A DNA stretch of 64,000 nt from Arabidopsis thaliana. Taxonomy: Eukaryota; Streptophyta; Magnoliopsida; Brassicales; Brassicaceae. The stretch lies in contig NC_003074.8 in assembly GCF_000001735.4 (NCBI RefSeq), positions 19,971,261 to 20,035,260 on the forward strand. Reading direction: 5' to 3'. Shown in pieces: positions 50,070 to 60,954 of this stretch. Under the pieces are notes generated by a model. It worked only from the letters and a program-made list of their open reading frames with translations, was not told the origin of the DNA and did no database searches. Position 1 is the stretch's first letter, and each line of letters starts with the position of its first letter. The position numbers were made by a program, and so were the translations under genes.

Positions 50070-52364
50070 TTAGACGAAGATACGGATACCTCTTTTACGT
50101 CCAAGGAAGAGAAACATAGAAATATAGACTGAGCGTAGAGTGTTAAACCAAAGGTGAAAATACAAGTAAGCAAACGTGAGAGCCGTGAGAGAAGCAAGGC
50201 AAGAGATGAGGACTAAGCTCAAGGAAGCTTTTTCAACACGGATCAAGATCATCGAGAAGGTGAAGGCAAGAATCATAGAGATGATCGAGATAAACAATGC
50301 CGAAAGTCCGAACATAAGCTTTGTTGGTAAATCATAACGAAAATCCTCTTCTGCGTACCGAGAAGTGAAGATCGATAAAAATATCACGATAGACATCATC
50401 GATGAGAAGAGGGCAACCGAATCTGATAAGGTAAATATATCGAACAATAATCTCTTTCTAAAATTTGGGAAGCCCAACGTATTTGCTTTGTCACCTGAAT
50501 CATCATTTCCACCTGGTATAGTAATGGCTGCTGCAAAGACCACAGTTGCTATCAGCGTTGCTCCGAGCATACATGCTGTCGCGGTTTCTTTCATCCATCT
50601 CTCTCCTTCTTTGCGTAAGTTTTCGTGTTGTTCCGTGAATATATCATGCGCTAGTTCGCCCTTAGTGTTTTTGGTTTCGATGTATGAACGAGGAACTATT
50701 TCTTTAACAGCCTGTAATGTAATTTGAAGGATTTTAAGACTACCTCAAATAGTAACTTACCAATATAACGAGAATACCAGGAGATTTTCTACCGAAGTCT
50801 AAAATATGTTATATTAGCCATTACTAAATTGTATTTGGCGTACCTTGAACCAAAGGAGCTCTTTTTGCATATGAAGTGCTGCTCCTGATCCAACTTGTTG
50901 ACGATTCATAGGTGGTAACCGTGCCACAAGATGCAACAAAGTATCTTTAGATTGTTTTTCTTTATAAGATGCTATCAAATCCTTGATGCCTCCAAGTTCA
51001 TAGATTAGGCTGAAGATATTTTCATGACGATATAAAGCAGCAACATGGAATAAAGTTCGGTTATTATTATCAACTATCCATAGCAGATCTAGATGAGAAC
51101 GAATAAGAATAACTAAAATCTCAACATTTCCCAATTCCGCAGCATCAAAGAGTAGCCCTGAAAATGACTTGATAAACTCTATAAAATTTTCCGTTGGCAA
51201 AACCAAATACCATAACTTCTCTACCAGCCGATGAGCTAAGGTTCTCATTTTTTGATCACGAAAGAAGAATCCCTTAGAAACTAAAATCAAAAAATGAAAA
51301 AAAAAAAAGTTTCAGTTGTGATTTCAATGGACAATAGTATCATATATATAATCTTTCAAATTGTTTATTTCTTCTACTTACAAGAACTTGCTACTTGCTG
51401 AAACAAGTTAAGCTGGCTTTTATGGGAAATGGCAGAAGTCTTGCGAGCCAACAAGTGCAAGGCTTTGTTACTATTTGGATAAAGGGCTAGTTCTTTTCTA
51501 TACAAATCCACTCTTTCCAACATCCACAGAGGTACATCTGCAAATACACCTGAGTGAGATGCAAGACCAAACTTGACAAAAGTGGAAAACAAAAAGACAA
51601 AAAGACAAAAAGCTCTTTGAAGGGTAGATTATATATTTACCATAAATATCAGCTGATATCATGGTATGAAAGAGATTCAGATATTGCTGATCATTGAGAT
51701 CTTTGATGCTTGTTTTGGAGAAAAGATATTGAACCATTTCTCCATGGCCGTACAAAGCGGCGATGTGGATTGGTGTCATTGTTTTCTCGTTCGAAATATC
51801 CGGAAGATCTCGGATCATGTTTATTAACATCTCAGCAGTCTCAATGTCTCCCAACGCGGCAGCAAAAGACAAGGGTGTGTTGCCGTCTTTGTTTTTCAGT
51901 GACAAGTCAGGGGGATCCATTTCTCTGAGTAGATTTCTCACAAAATCCTTGTGCTTTGCTGCAACAGCTATGTGAAGAGCAATCTCAGAATTACCAGTAA
52001 TTTGCTCCACGACATTACACTCTTTTCTCGATATTAAAGTGCTGGCTGTTTTCCAATCTCCTGTCAGAACAGCTTTATACATTAAATTCCGGCTATGTGG
52101 TTTTGTAACTGGAGAAAGAAATATGAAAATAGAAGAGATTAACAAAAGAACACAAACAAAAAGTGGAATCAATAAATAAAGAGAGCTTATATGAACTGTT
52201 GCATATATACCATCTTCTGAAGTATGATCCTCAACATTGGGCAGTGAACTAGGATCTTCATTTGGAGATGACCCACTTGGCTCTCCTACTTCCACTATTA
52301 CGTCTTCTTGGTGAAGCTGTTTGCCTTTATCCAAGATTCCCATAATTGTAGATTGAGATCTCAT
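50070..52364 (-). CDS. Ankyrin-repeat membrane protein with PGG domain
   Basis: Family of plasma-membrane ankyrin proteins that includes ACD6 and ITN1, involved in defence and salt responses; the role of this member is unknown. My model has five exons: 52364-52211, 52108-51641, 51537-51382, 51280-50844 and 50711-50070, 618 codons plus stop. This is longer than the annotation I vaguely remember, so exon borders after exon 2 may differ. Exons 2-4 encode ankyrin repeats (NSEIALHIAVAAKHKDFVRNLL, DGNTPLSFAAALGDIETAEMLI, MTPIHIAALYGHGEMVQYL, NRTLFHVAALYRHENIF). Exon 5 holds the PGG domain (WMKETATACMLGATLIAT, then VVFAAAITIPGG) and three further hydrophobic helices. Intron 1 (102 bases) is in frame and stop-free (see findings). 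At3g54070 by position. Confidence 0.88.
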
Positions 52365-54136
52365 TTTGGCAGCTTCACACTCTAATCTCCAAATTGGTCA
52401 GCTTCCCTGGATTATCAACATCACATATAATTATTTAGTTTACAGTAAAGAGATCATATATATTAGAAAAGAGTCTAACCATACCTTCAATATCTTTTGT
52501 CGTCGGGTAAGACAATGAAATTAACAGGTACACGAAAAATATCGTACAAGCAGGTCAATGGTGGTAGCACAACCATAGATGATGCTTATAAGCAACTCGA
52601 TGAACATGGTGAAAAGTTCGTCGATCAATTTCTAATTAGTAATTACAAATTGAACGATGCATTGACTATTTTTTTGTTTTACTTTGAGTACAAAAACTAT
52701 GATATGCATAATCACGTACCATCTTTAGCCTAACTTAATAACATGTTGGAATAAAGACGCATACAAATTTGAGATCAGTTTCCTCTCGTCATTACTCAAT
52801 TATTATCGTAACAATTAAAAAAAAAAAAACAGTAGTGGCGCCGGCCATTTGAATGGAGCCAAACTGAAATGTTCTATTATTGGTTTTTATATGGGAAAAA
52901 TATCATTTAAATTATTATTTTACCATTTTCGTTGGTTTAAAGTTTGAACTCTGGACTTGGTAAATTAAATCCTCAATTTTATGTTGATTTTCAATTTAAA
53001 TTCTCGTTAACTAAGCCAATTGAGGCACAAATTTTTTTTTTTCCGGCATCGTCGGTCGATTTAAAGACGAGAGATTACTTTGAATTGGAAGAAGAAGAGA
53101 AAATTCGAAGAAAATGAGAGATTTCGAAGAAAAAGGGAGAAAAAATCAGAAGTTTTGTAAAAAAAATTATAACGATGTGCTTTAATTGGCTTAGTAAACG
53201 AAAATTCATGATTAAAATAAAAGTTAACATAAAATTGAGGATTTAAATCACAAGGTCCAGAGTTTATGCTTTAAACCAACGAAAATGATTAAGTGATGAT
53301 TTAAATGACATTTTTCTCGTTTTTATATATCTCAAAACTAAATAACCCAACAAAACAACTCAGTCCACAAGAAACAGAAGTTTTTGCTAGGGAAAACACT
53401 GACTTGTTACCAACTTCTAGAAAAATACATAAACTTTTGTTATTCACTTCCAACTTATATGATAAAATATACATTTTTGTGAGACTTTGGATAAATTTCA
53501 AATTGATAGCCGCGTTTGCCATGAAAGATGATGTGCCCTTCTTAATTTGTTCTTTGACATAGTTGATGTGGTGTCAAAAAGAAAACAATATATAATCACG
53601 GTTTGGAGACGATGTTCATGTGATAGAGCCAACAACCAAATGACGACCCGTAGTAGATTAAGTCAGCAGCGGCAATTTCCGGGAAGATTTATCACACTAA
53701 GAAGCCACCCTAGATACTCTCATAAGTGGATTCAATGGACTTCGTCCATGCCTTTACTTTACTTAATACTACCACAGTACCACTATTGGTTCCATCTAGT
53801 ATTTTGTGCTACTAAACTATTTGGCATGTCGAGTTTGTAACTGGAGTTAAATAAAATGCACTTGAGTGTAATTGGAATTAAATGAAAAAGATAAGCATTT
53901 TTGGGGTTTTACAACAGTGAAAACAAAGATAGGGAAAAACTCAGAAACGAGGGAGACAAAAGTTGACACCTTTAACGCTTTTTCACATTGTCCAAGTGCT
54001 TGACCCATACCTCTCTGTTCTTCCTCTCTCTCTTCCCCCACCACAGTCACCACTTTACTCTTCTCCATCAGGGGTCCGATCCCATCTCCAATTTTAAACC
54101 CTAGAAATCAATCTCAAAAGCAAGCGTGCTTCATTA
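52365..54136. other. Intergenic region with a foldback transposon
   Basis: About 1.8 kb between the ankyrin gene and the lectin-like gene. It holds the foldback element at 52893-53318 and the lectin-gene promoter and leader. No gene. Confidence 0.65.
52893..53318. mobile_element. Non-autonomous MULE-type foldback element (MITE)
   Basis: A 426-bp element with terminal inverted repeats of about 150 bases. The left end begins GGGAAAAATATCATTTAAAT; the right end, read on the minus strand, begins GAGAAAAATGTCATTTAAAT. The two arms continue to match through TTTTCGTTGGTTTAAAG, ACTCTGGAC, AAATCCTCAATTTTATGTT and CTAAGCCAATT. The insertion is bounded by a perfect 10-bp direct repeat GTTTTTATAT (52883-52892 and 53319-53328). 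Long TIRs plus a 9-11 bp target duplication are the hallmark of Mutator-like elements. It has no coding capacity, so it would need a transposase in trans. The arms could fold into a long hairpin RNA if transcribed. Confidence 0.9.
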
Positions 54137-55189
54137 ATGGCGAGCTTCATTCTCTCCAGGTCATTACTCGTTCTACTCCTGTCTCTCACCGCATTACTCT
54201 CCAGCATCTCGATTTCGGAAGCTACCTCATCGTTCTCGTTCACAAGCTCCGGTAAAAATGCGAGCTTTGAGTCCGAAGACTTTGCCCTGTACGGCGACGC
54301 TAAGCTCGTCGACGGCGGATCTTCGATTCAGCTGACTGACTCAGTGAGTCACGGTGGTGGGCGAGTCATCTATAAGAAACCCATTGAGTCCATGAACAAT
54401 ATAAAATTCGAGTATTTCACCGGATTCTCTACTTTCTTCTCTTTCTCGATTTCTCCTAGTCGTGGTGGGAGACTCGGATTTGTAGTGTTTCCTGTTAATG
54501 AAACGTTTGATCACTCTTTATTCCAAGTAAAGTTCGATACTTTTGACAGTTTCACCCAAATTGGAGATTCTAATGTCGCGGTGATTGTTGATGGTGCTAC
54601 GGTGTCTGAGAGGATTCGCAATTTCACGATCGCAAACTTGGAGAAGACGGAGAAGGTTTTGTTGTACGCTTGGATTAATTACCAAGCTGGTGGCAAGTTC
54701 TTAGAAGTCCGGTTAAGTAAATCTAAAAGCTTTGAATCTGTTCTTCCTCTGATGTTTGATCAGATTGATTTGTCACAAATGTTGAGAGATGAGGATGAGT
54801 TCATGGTTGCTGTGAATTCGTATAGTGGGAATGTAAATCTTCATTCTTGGAGTTTAGAAGTGAGACACTCCGAGTATGAGCACTCTTGGGCGCCGGTGCT
54901 TTTGGAGGAACAACTTAGAAAAGAGGAACAACTTAGAAAAGAGGAGGCTGCGAAGAAGAGGACAAGTGATAGGATGTGGGAGGTTGTCACTTGCTTCGTC
55001 ATGACCTTTGGATCAACAGGGCTTGTGTTCTTTGCCATGATGCATATATATGCAGCTTTCAAAAGGAACAATCTTGCGATGGTGATGCAGGAGGAATGTG
55101 GGATCAAGACCAAGGAGTTTGGGTATAAGAAGATGGAGAAAATGGAAGTTGTGACGAGTAATGCTGATGCGAAACAAGAAAGGAAGTGA
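54137..55189 (+). CDS. Concanavalin A-like lectin-fold membrane protein
   Basis: Intronless gene, 350 codons plus stop. Residues 1-30 are a signal peptide (LLVLLLSLTALLSSISISEA). Residues about 31-250 have the legume-lectin/concanavalin A-like fold (SFSFTSSGKNASFESEDFALYGDAKL, IQLTDSVSHGGGRVIYKKPI, FEYFTGFSTFFSFSISPS, LLYAWINYQAGGKFLEVRLS). A charged stalk follows, including a tandem EEQLRK repeat, then one transmembrane helix (about 285-308, CFVMTFGSTGLVFFAMMHIYAAF) and a basic cytosolic tail of about 40 residues without a kinase domain. It therefore resembles the outer half of a lectin receptor kinase, and might act as a decoy or co-receptor (inference). Carbohydrate-binding residues cannot be confirmed by eye. 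It converges on the Yos1-like gene. At3g54080 by position. Confidence 0.92.
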   Translation: MASFILSRSLLVLLLSLTALLSSISISEATSSFSFTSSGKNASFESEDFALYGDAKLVDGGSSIQLTDSVSHGGGRVIYKKPIESMNNIKFEYFTGFSTFFSFSISPSRGGRLGFVVFPVNETFDHSLFQVKFDTFDSFTQIGDSNVAVIVDGATVSERIRNFTIANLEKTEKVLLYAWINYQAGGKFLEVRLSKSKSFESVLPLMFDQIDLSQMLRDEDEFMVAVNSYSGNVNLHSWSLEVRHSEYEHSWAPVLLEEQLRKEEQLRKEEAAKKRTSDRMWEVVTCFVMTFGSTGLVFFAMMHIYAAFKRNNLAMVMQEECGIKTKEFGYKKMEKMEVVTSNADAKQERK

Positions 55190-55519
55190 AGTCATGTTTG
55201 GTGATTTTTGTGTGTTTAGGATATGTGAACTGTTAATGTAGTCAAGTAGATTCTTGGTAACTAGTTATCCACGAGGTTCTTCACTGGCTAATGTAACCCC
55301 TTCTTATTTTCATGTGTGTAAGCTTGCAACCTTGTTACCATTTGGCATTTTAGTTTGATTTGGCATGTAAAAATATGAGAAGAATGTTGTAGAATGCACA
55401 CCAAACTTGAGTGCGAGGGATGACAAAAACAAATTCCAACTCCTACACAAAATAGATTTGTAACTAATCACAATCATTTGAAGAACGCAATGTAGTTTAT
55501 CTTCATCTACACAAAATCT
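55190..55519. other. Convergent 3' intergenic region
   Basis: 330 bases between the lectin-like and Yos1-like stops, holding both 3' UTRs. Nothing else seen. Confidence 0.6.
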
Positions 55520-55756
55520 TCAACCGGAGATAAGCTTCAAGACGATGACTGCTGTGTTAATGAGCATGAGGGGTAGCCTCATGTACTGGCAGGCATGGAT
55601 CAGACCAATGATTTGGCCTTTGGGAGAGTTTCTTCTATCGGTTTGGTGGAGTTCTCCGAGTGTCCATCCTCTTGGAACAAGGAAACGGTCTTCGTTGAGG
55701 ATTGCCAGTGCATTTGCAAAGAGCAGCAGACCTTTTAACAATGTCCAGAAGCCCAT
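55520..55756 (-). CDS. Yos1-like small membrane protein
   Basis: Single coding exon of 78 codons plus stop, starting MGFWTLLKG. Yos1 (IER3IP1 in animals) is a small ER/Golgi protein needed for COPII-mediated ER-to-Golgi transport, working with Yip1/Yif1. The length and architecture fit: an N-terminal hydrophobic helix (LLKGLLLFANALAIL), the conserved NEDRFLVPRGW, then a C-terminal helix (PLMLINTAVIVLKLISG). The 5' UTR is split by a probable intron of 878 bases (55763-56640): donor TTACG|GTAATC and acceptor CATCACAG lie just before the ATG. This places transcription start close to 56700, back-to-back with FLN1. At3g54085 by position. Confidence 0.9.
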   Translation of the reverse strand: MGFWTLLKGLLLFANALAILNEDRFLVPRGWTLGELHQTDRRNSPKGQIIGLIHACQYMRLPLMLINTAVIVLKLISG

Positions 55757-56884
55757 TCTTTTCTGTGATGCATAGAGCTCAAAATGATCAGAATCAGGGA
55801 AAGAGAGTGGAACAAAGTTATCTTTTAATAGGTTTAGAAACAAAATGAATGGAGACTAAGTGCATGCAAATGTAAGCTACTGATGTGTTCTGTAGATCTA
55901 AAGCGCAGAGAACCATGAAGATAGCAGTGCAAAATCTTGTTTCTAACACATCAAAAAAGCCACCAGATTGAACTTATTCCTGCCTTGCAATAATATCTAG
56001 AAATCTAAACAATGGCAGGACGGTCACCGAGTTAGCATTCCAAAGAGCCTTAACCTAGACATATTGTATATCAACACTTCTGAGGATATGCTAATCACAT
56101 AAGCAACATAAGTATGCTTCACGAGAAAAGCAACAAGCTCGATCAACCCTAAGAGCACTAGATGAGATTTTCTTGTGGATCTGCTTCAACAAAAGTACAC
56201 TTAGTCAATCACAACATCTTGAATGAAAAAAGAAGAAGAGAGGAATCCTGAGACTTCCCAGTTTCAGCAATCAAAAGATTACTAAGTTTCATCACAATTC
56301 ACAAGTGAAGAAGACAATCTATCAATGAACACTTTGTCTAAACCAAAATGTGAAAATAGATATTAGAGCAAATGCATACCGATTAAGCTAAGCTTGGTAC
56401 AGAAACAGAGAATACACAATCCCAATTTTAAGCTATGCAATAAATTACGCAGGAATCATAAACCTTGAAACTGCTGACCTAAACATGAGATCGAGAAAGT
56501 AAATGAAGATCCAAGGTTGCTAATAGAAGAAGCAGCCAAACTAATCGATCAATTCCCACAAGGAAGCGAAAAACCCAAATCTAGCAACAACCAGTGAAGA
56601 AAAAATCAAAATGAAGGAGCTGAATCGAGTGCAAGATTACCGTAAGAAAACGCTCCGGCGATGAAGACGGCCTGAGAACGAGAGAATTGAATCCGTCGGT
56701 GAGGTTTAATTTGTTTCTTCTTTAGAAAATTGAACTGATTTTTCTTCTTCAGCATTAAGTAAAAACCCGAACCGGGTTAGGATTGACCCGGTTTGAATAA
56801 AAGTCGGGTCAGGACCCGATATGTTTTTTTTTGAAGAGGAAGAAGATTTGGATAAACCCTGACAGTGGTGTCAAAAACCCATCA
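55757..56884. other. Yos1-like leader intron and bidirectional promoter with FLN1
   Basis: Most of this stretch is the presumed 5' UTR intron of the Yos1-like gene (55763-56640). The remaining 240 bases between the upstream non-coding exon and the FLN1 ATG must carry promoters in both directions. A run rich in ACCCGG/GGGTT elements lies at about 56765-56820. No further gene. Confidence 0.6.
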
Positions 56885-58575
56885 ATGGCTTCACTTCTTA
56901 TTTTCCCCCACCTTCACCATTTTGATTCTTCACTGGACCGTAGAGAGGTACTAGTAGTTCGCCATTCACAAGCATCAAGGCGATTTCTCACTCCGAAAGC
57001 TTCAATTAATGGCAGCGGAATCACAAACGGAGCTGCAGCGGAAACCACCTCTAAACCTAGTCGCAAAGGGAGGAAGAAGAAGCAAACATCGACGGTAATT
57101 GAGAAAGATAACACCGAGACTGATCCTGAATTGAATCCGGAGTTAGCTGATTACGACGACGGGATCGAGTTTCCGTACGACGATCCGCCTCTTGTGTGTT
57201 GCTTCGGAGCTGTACAGAAGGAGTTTGTTCCGGTGGTGCGAGTCCATGATAATCCGATGCATCCTGATATGTACTCGCAGTGGAAGATGCTACAGTGGGA
57301 TCCACCGGAGTTTGGGAGAGCTCCGGGAGGTCCGCCGTCGAATGTGGCGATCTCTCATGTACGGTTAGGTGGGAGAGCTGCGTTTATGGGGAAAGTAGGT
57401 GAAGATGATTTTGGAGATGAGCTTGTTCTGATGATGAATCAGGAGAGAGTTCAGACGAGAGCTGTGAAATTCGATGAGAATTCGAAAACTGCTTGTACTC
57501 GTGTCAAGATCAAGTTTAAGGACGGGAAAATGATGGCGGAGACTGTGAAAGAACCACCTGAGGACTCGCTATTTGCTTCAGAACTCAATTTAGCTGTGCT
57601 TAAAGAGGTAACAATCTTTCAATCTATGAGGAACAATCTAGGGTTTAAGAGGAACAATCTAGGGTGTATGACATTATAGCTCGAGCATAATCATGAAACA
57701 GAGCACCTAGGGTTTAGGAGGAACAAGTTTAGTCTAGGGTTTATGACATGAAAGCTCGAGCTTGGTTTCTTATGCAAAAGTCTCTGTCTTTGAGCATAAA
57801 GGATAAGATTTGGATAATGAAACAGAGCACTTCTCTGCTTGGTTTTTAAGCTTTTTGTTTGTTACTGGTGCTTCTAATGCAGGCGAGGATTTTTCATTTC
57901 AATTCAGAAGTGTTGACGTCTCCTACAATGCAATCAACTCTTTTTACGGCAATACAATGGTCTAAGAAGTTTGGTGGGCTTATTTTCTTTGACTTGAATC
58001 TCCCATTACCGCTGTGGAGATCGCGCAATGAGACTAGGAAGTTGATCAAGAAAGCATGGAATGAAGCAAACATCATTGAAGTTTCACAGCAAGAGCTTGA
58101 GTTTCTACTTGATGAAGATTACTACGAGAGGAGAAGAAACTACACACCACAGTACTTCGCTGAGGATTTTGATCAGACGAAAAACAGAAGAGACTATTAC
58201 CATTACACACCAGAGGAAATCAAGTCATTGTGGCATGACAAGCTGAAGCTACTGGTTGTGACTGATGGAACACTTCGGCTTCATTACTATACTCCTACTT
58301 TTGATGGTGTTGTGATTGGAACAGAAGATGTGCTTATAACTCCTTTCACCTGTGATAGGACAGGTTCTGGTGATGCTGTTGTTGCAGGGATAATGAGAAA
58401 GCTAACAACTTGTCCTGAGATGTTTGAGGATCAGGATGTGATGGAGCGACAGCTCAGGTTTGCAGTTGCTGCTGGGATCATAGCGCAGTGGACAATTGGT
58501 GCAGTTAGAGGTTTCCCTACTGAAAGCGCGACACAGAATTTGAAAGAACAAGTTTATGTTCCATCAATGTGGTAG
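56885..58575 (+). CDS. FLN1: Fructokinase-like 1, plastid nucleoid protein (PfkB family)
   Basis: Component of the plastid-encoded RNA polymerase complex (a PAP) and partner of thioredoxin z; needed for chloroplast transcription. Two exons (56885-57607, 57883-58575) give 471 codons plus stop. The start is the second in-frame possibility: MASLLIFPHLHH opens a Ser/Arg-rich plastid transit peptide, followed by a basic KGRKKKQ stretch and an acidic linker. The PfkB fold begins at VCCFGAV; the Cys105-Cys106 pair matches the thioredoxin-z-interacting cysteines reported for FLN1. The C-terminal PfkB signature is DRTGSGDAVVAG (G402-D405), where fructokinases have GAGD. The catalytic Asp is kept, but the Ala-to-Ser change and long insertions fit the reported lack of sugar kinase activity. 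A partial copy lies at about 62660-63045. At3g54090 by position. Confidence 0.97.
57608..57882 (+). repeat. FLN1 intron made of diverged internal duplications
   Basis: The single intron contains two copies of GAGGAACAATCTAGGGT about 21 bases apart, a third related copy about 70 bases further on, two copies of a TATGACAT...AGCTCGAGC block, and two copies of ATGAAACAGAGCAC. Several copies carry AGGGTTT, which resembles the plant telo-box. Confidence 0.75.
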
Positions 58576-59755
58576 AATAGAAGATGAAGAACTGAACTTG
58601 TGTACTCAATGTTTTTGAACAATGTGTGAGTTGTATACTGATTCAGATTTGTAATCCAGAGAAATGTACAATCAATTTTTTTAGTTCAATCTGGATGGTC
58701 CAAGTCTTGATGCTTCTCATGAAAGGAGAATCGATTCTACAAGCTGTCTTGATCGGATACAATCATACAAATGGAAAATGAATCGTACTTTTTTAGTGCT
58801 ATATTACTCCTAATTCTAATTACAAAACTTTTCAACAGAGAACAATGCAATCAGATCTTGCATTTACAAGTGTTCACGGACTTTTTGAACAATGCAATCA
58901 GATTTCACATAATACAAGCCAAATATTTAATAAAATATCAAAGATTTTTGGGATGTTTACTTATTTGAAAGAGATATTGGGATGTTTACTTATGGTGATG
59001 TCAAAGAAAAAGCAAACGCAAAGAAGTTTTTGGGTGGTAACTTCCAATATCTCAGTTTGTGATGTTTCCCAGCTTTGCTTGGTAAGATATGTAGTTAGAG
59101 CCTTAGAGGGACTTGAAATGAATGTTAATAACTTCAATATTTCAGTTTGTGATGTCAAAGACAGTTTGTCAAAATTAAGTATGCGTTGAAAGTGATTAAA
59201 TCAAATAAAGACTTTATAAGTAGCCTAGCTTAGGGGGATGGGTAAGTTATTTTTAAAATTGTTCCTCCATTAGACATGATATTTTCTTGAGACTTTGAGA
59301 GAATGATAAATTTTGTATACTTCATACTTTTTAACCAACGTTAGTTAATTTTTCTGCATGCTAAAATCGTCTAGCTACATATTGCATTAGATACCACTGG
59401 CACATTCATTCTGATTTTGGTTGATATCATTGAAGAGAGAGCAGACAAAATAAAGTGAATGTAGCGGTAATCAGCTCACGTCTTATTGAATCAAACCTCT
59501 TGGTAATTAGTTGATTTGTAGAATTAATATCATAAATAGATTTGGCTAGACATGTTTTCTATATATATATCAAGAATTCAAAAGAAAAATACTTTGTAAT
59601 AGACGTATACATAATAAAAATTCTTTGTCCAGTTAATGAACATATATAGCAACTGAATATTATTTGGTATCCCGATACAACAAACAAAACAAAGCCACAA
59701 AAAAAGAAACCTAAAAGAGTAAGAAAAGACAAAAACTAAAACATAAAATAACAGA
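58576..59755. other. FLN1 3' flank with local duplications
   Basis: AT-rich. Three different short segments are each present twice within 58840-59156: GAACAATGCAATCAGAT, TTGGGATGTTTACTTAT, and AATATnTCAGTTTGTGATGT with its flank. No coding signal. Confidence 0.6.
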
Positions 59756-60005
59756 GTAGAATCTAAGCTGAACAGCTCCTGCATGTTCAAATCCCCCATA
59801 ATAGAAAGACGTGTTGCTCGACATCTTTGATTTGTAGTAGTCGGATTTTGGATACTTGCCTCGTGTCCTCCAATGACTCTTTCCGCTGCTCCGGTCTTAT
59901 GGGAAACCAATCTTTCCGCCAAAGGAGAGGATAATTAAAAGAAGGTTGATCTCTCGTATGGATGCATTCAATAATGTCTCCATCTGGACTCTCTCTAGTT
60001 ATAAA
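59756..60005 (-). pseudogene. Neprosin-type activation domain remnant
   Basis: A minus-strand frame reads ESPDGDIIECIHTRDQPSF followed by NYPLLWRKDWFPIRPE. This is the start of the neprosin activation-peptide domain found before neprosin/DUF239 carboxyl-terminal peptidases (family pattern SPDGDIIDC...QPAFDHP). The similarity then continues in another frame (RLSIMGDLNMQELF), so there is at least one frameshift. There is no signal peptide exon before it and no peptidase domain after it. Call based on remembered family pattern. Confidence 0.6.
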
Positions 60006-60954
60006 AAAATATAGTATCAATATAAGTTGAATAAAGAAGTCACATGAACAGTTTTTAGAAAATGTAGGATAAGTGGTCATGAGTGGTTTACAACGTGCTT
60101 TGATGGTCATGAGTGGTTTATAAAAAAGAATTATAATAGACAATTTATACATTTTTAAAAATTATAATTTCTAAACTAATTATTATGGCATTAAAAATAA
60201 TTTATTACTACTTTTTGCTATGGTTTTGCTTATATTTTGCTTCTCTTTTGCTTTTGTTTTGCTTGTTGTCTTCAAATATAGTTCTTCCAAAATTTCTACT
60301 TAATTGATTCTTAAAAGATGATTTCATTGCTTAAATTATGTTTACATATTTTGTTTGAATTTTTTATTAGAATAACACTTACTAAAATTAAATTATTAAT
60401 ATTAAAAAAACATTACTAGTTTGCCTCAAAATACAATTTTTCAAGCCACTAGAATTTTCGATAATATGGAAAGCAATAGTATCCCACCACAATAGTTTTG
60501 TAAAATAGGCTTACATTAATTTACCCAACTTGAACTAAATAGAGCCTAATAACTAAAATCTTCCACTCACACGACTGTGGAGCGATTGGACAAGACGAAA
60601 ACGATTCGATCTGTTAATTTCAAGGGCCAAGGCCCAAAGGGATTTCTGAGAACCAGGTTTGGTTCTAAAATAAATGTCATTTTGCTCCTAACCATAAGTA
60701 TGAGGGTTGTTAACAATTTCTCTAGAATTTATATGTTTATGACAATATAAGTTAAATTTCAAAATCTTCATAACTATTTATATCATATATGCCTAGCGAA
60801 CAATATTCCTAATTATCAGATCTAGCAGTATAGAAAAATCGTAACTATAATATCACTCTTTTTCATATAAAACCTTTTATGGTTGTCTATCTTAATCAGT
60901 AATATTTCGAATTAAAATTTTCAAATTGAAATCCAAAACAAAAAAATTTTGCTC
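60006..60954. other. AT-rich spacer between neprosin fragments
   Basis: No gene or repeat that I can support. Two copies of GGTCATGAGTGGTTTA lie near 60073 and 60104. Confidence 0.5.
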
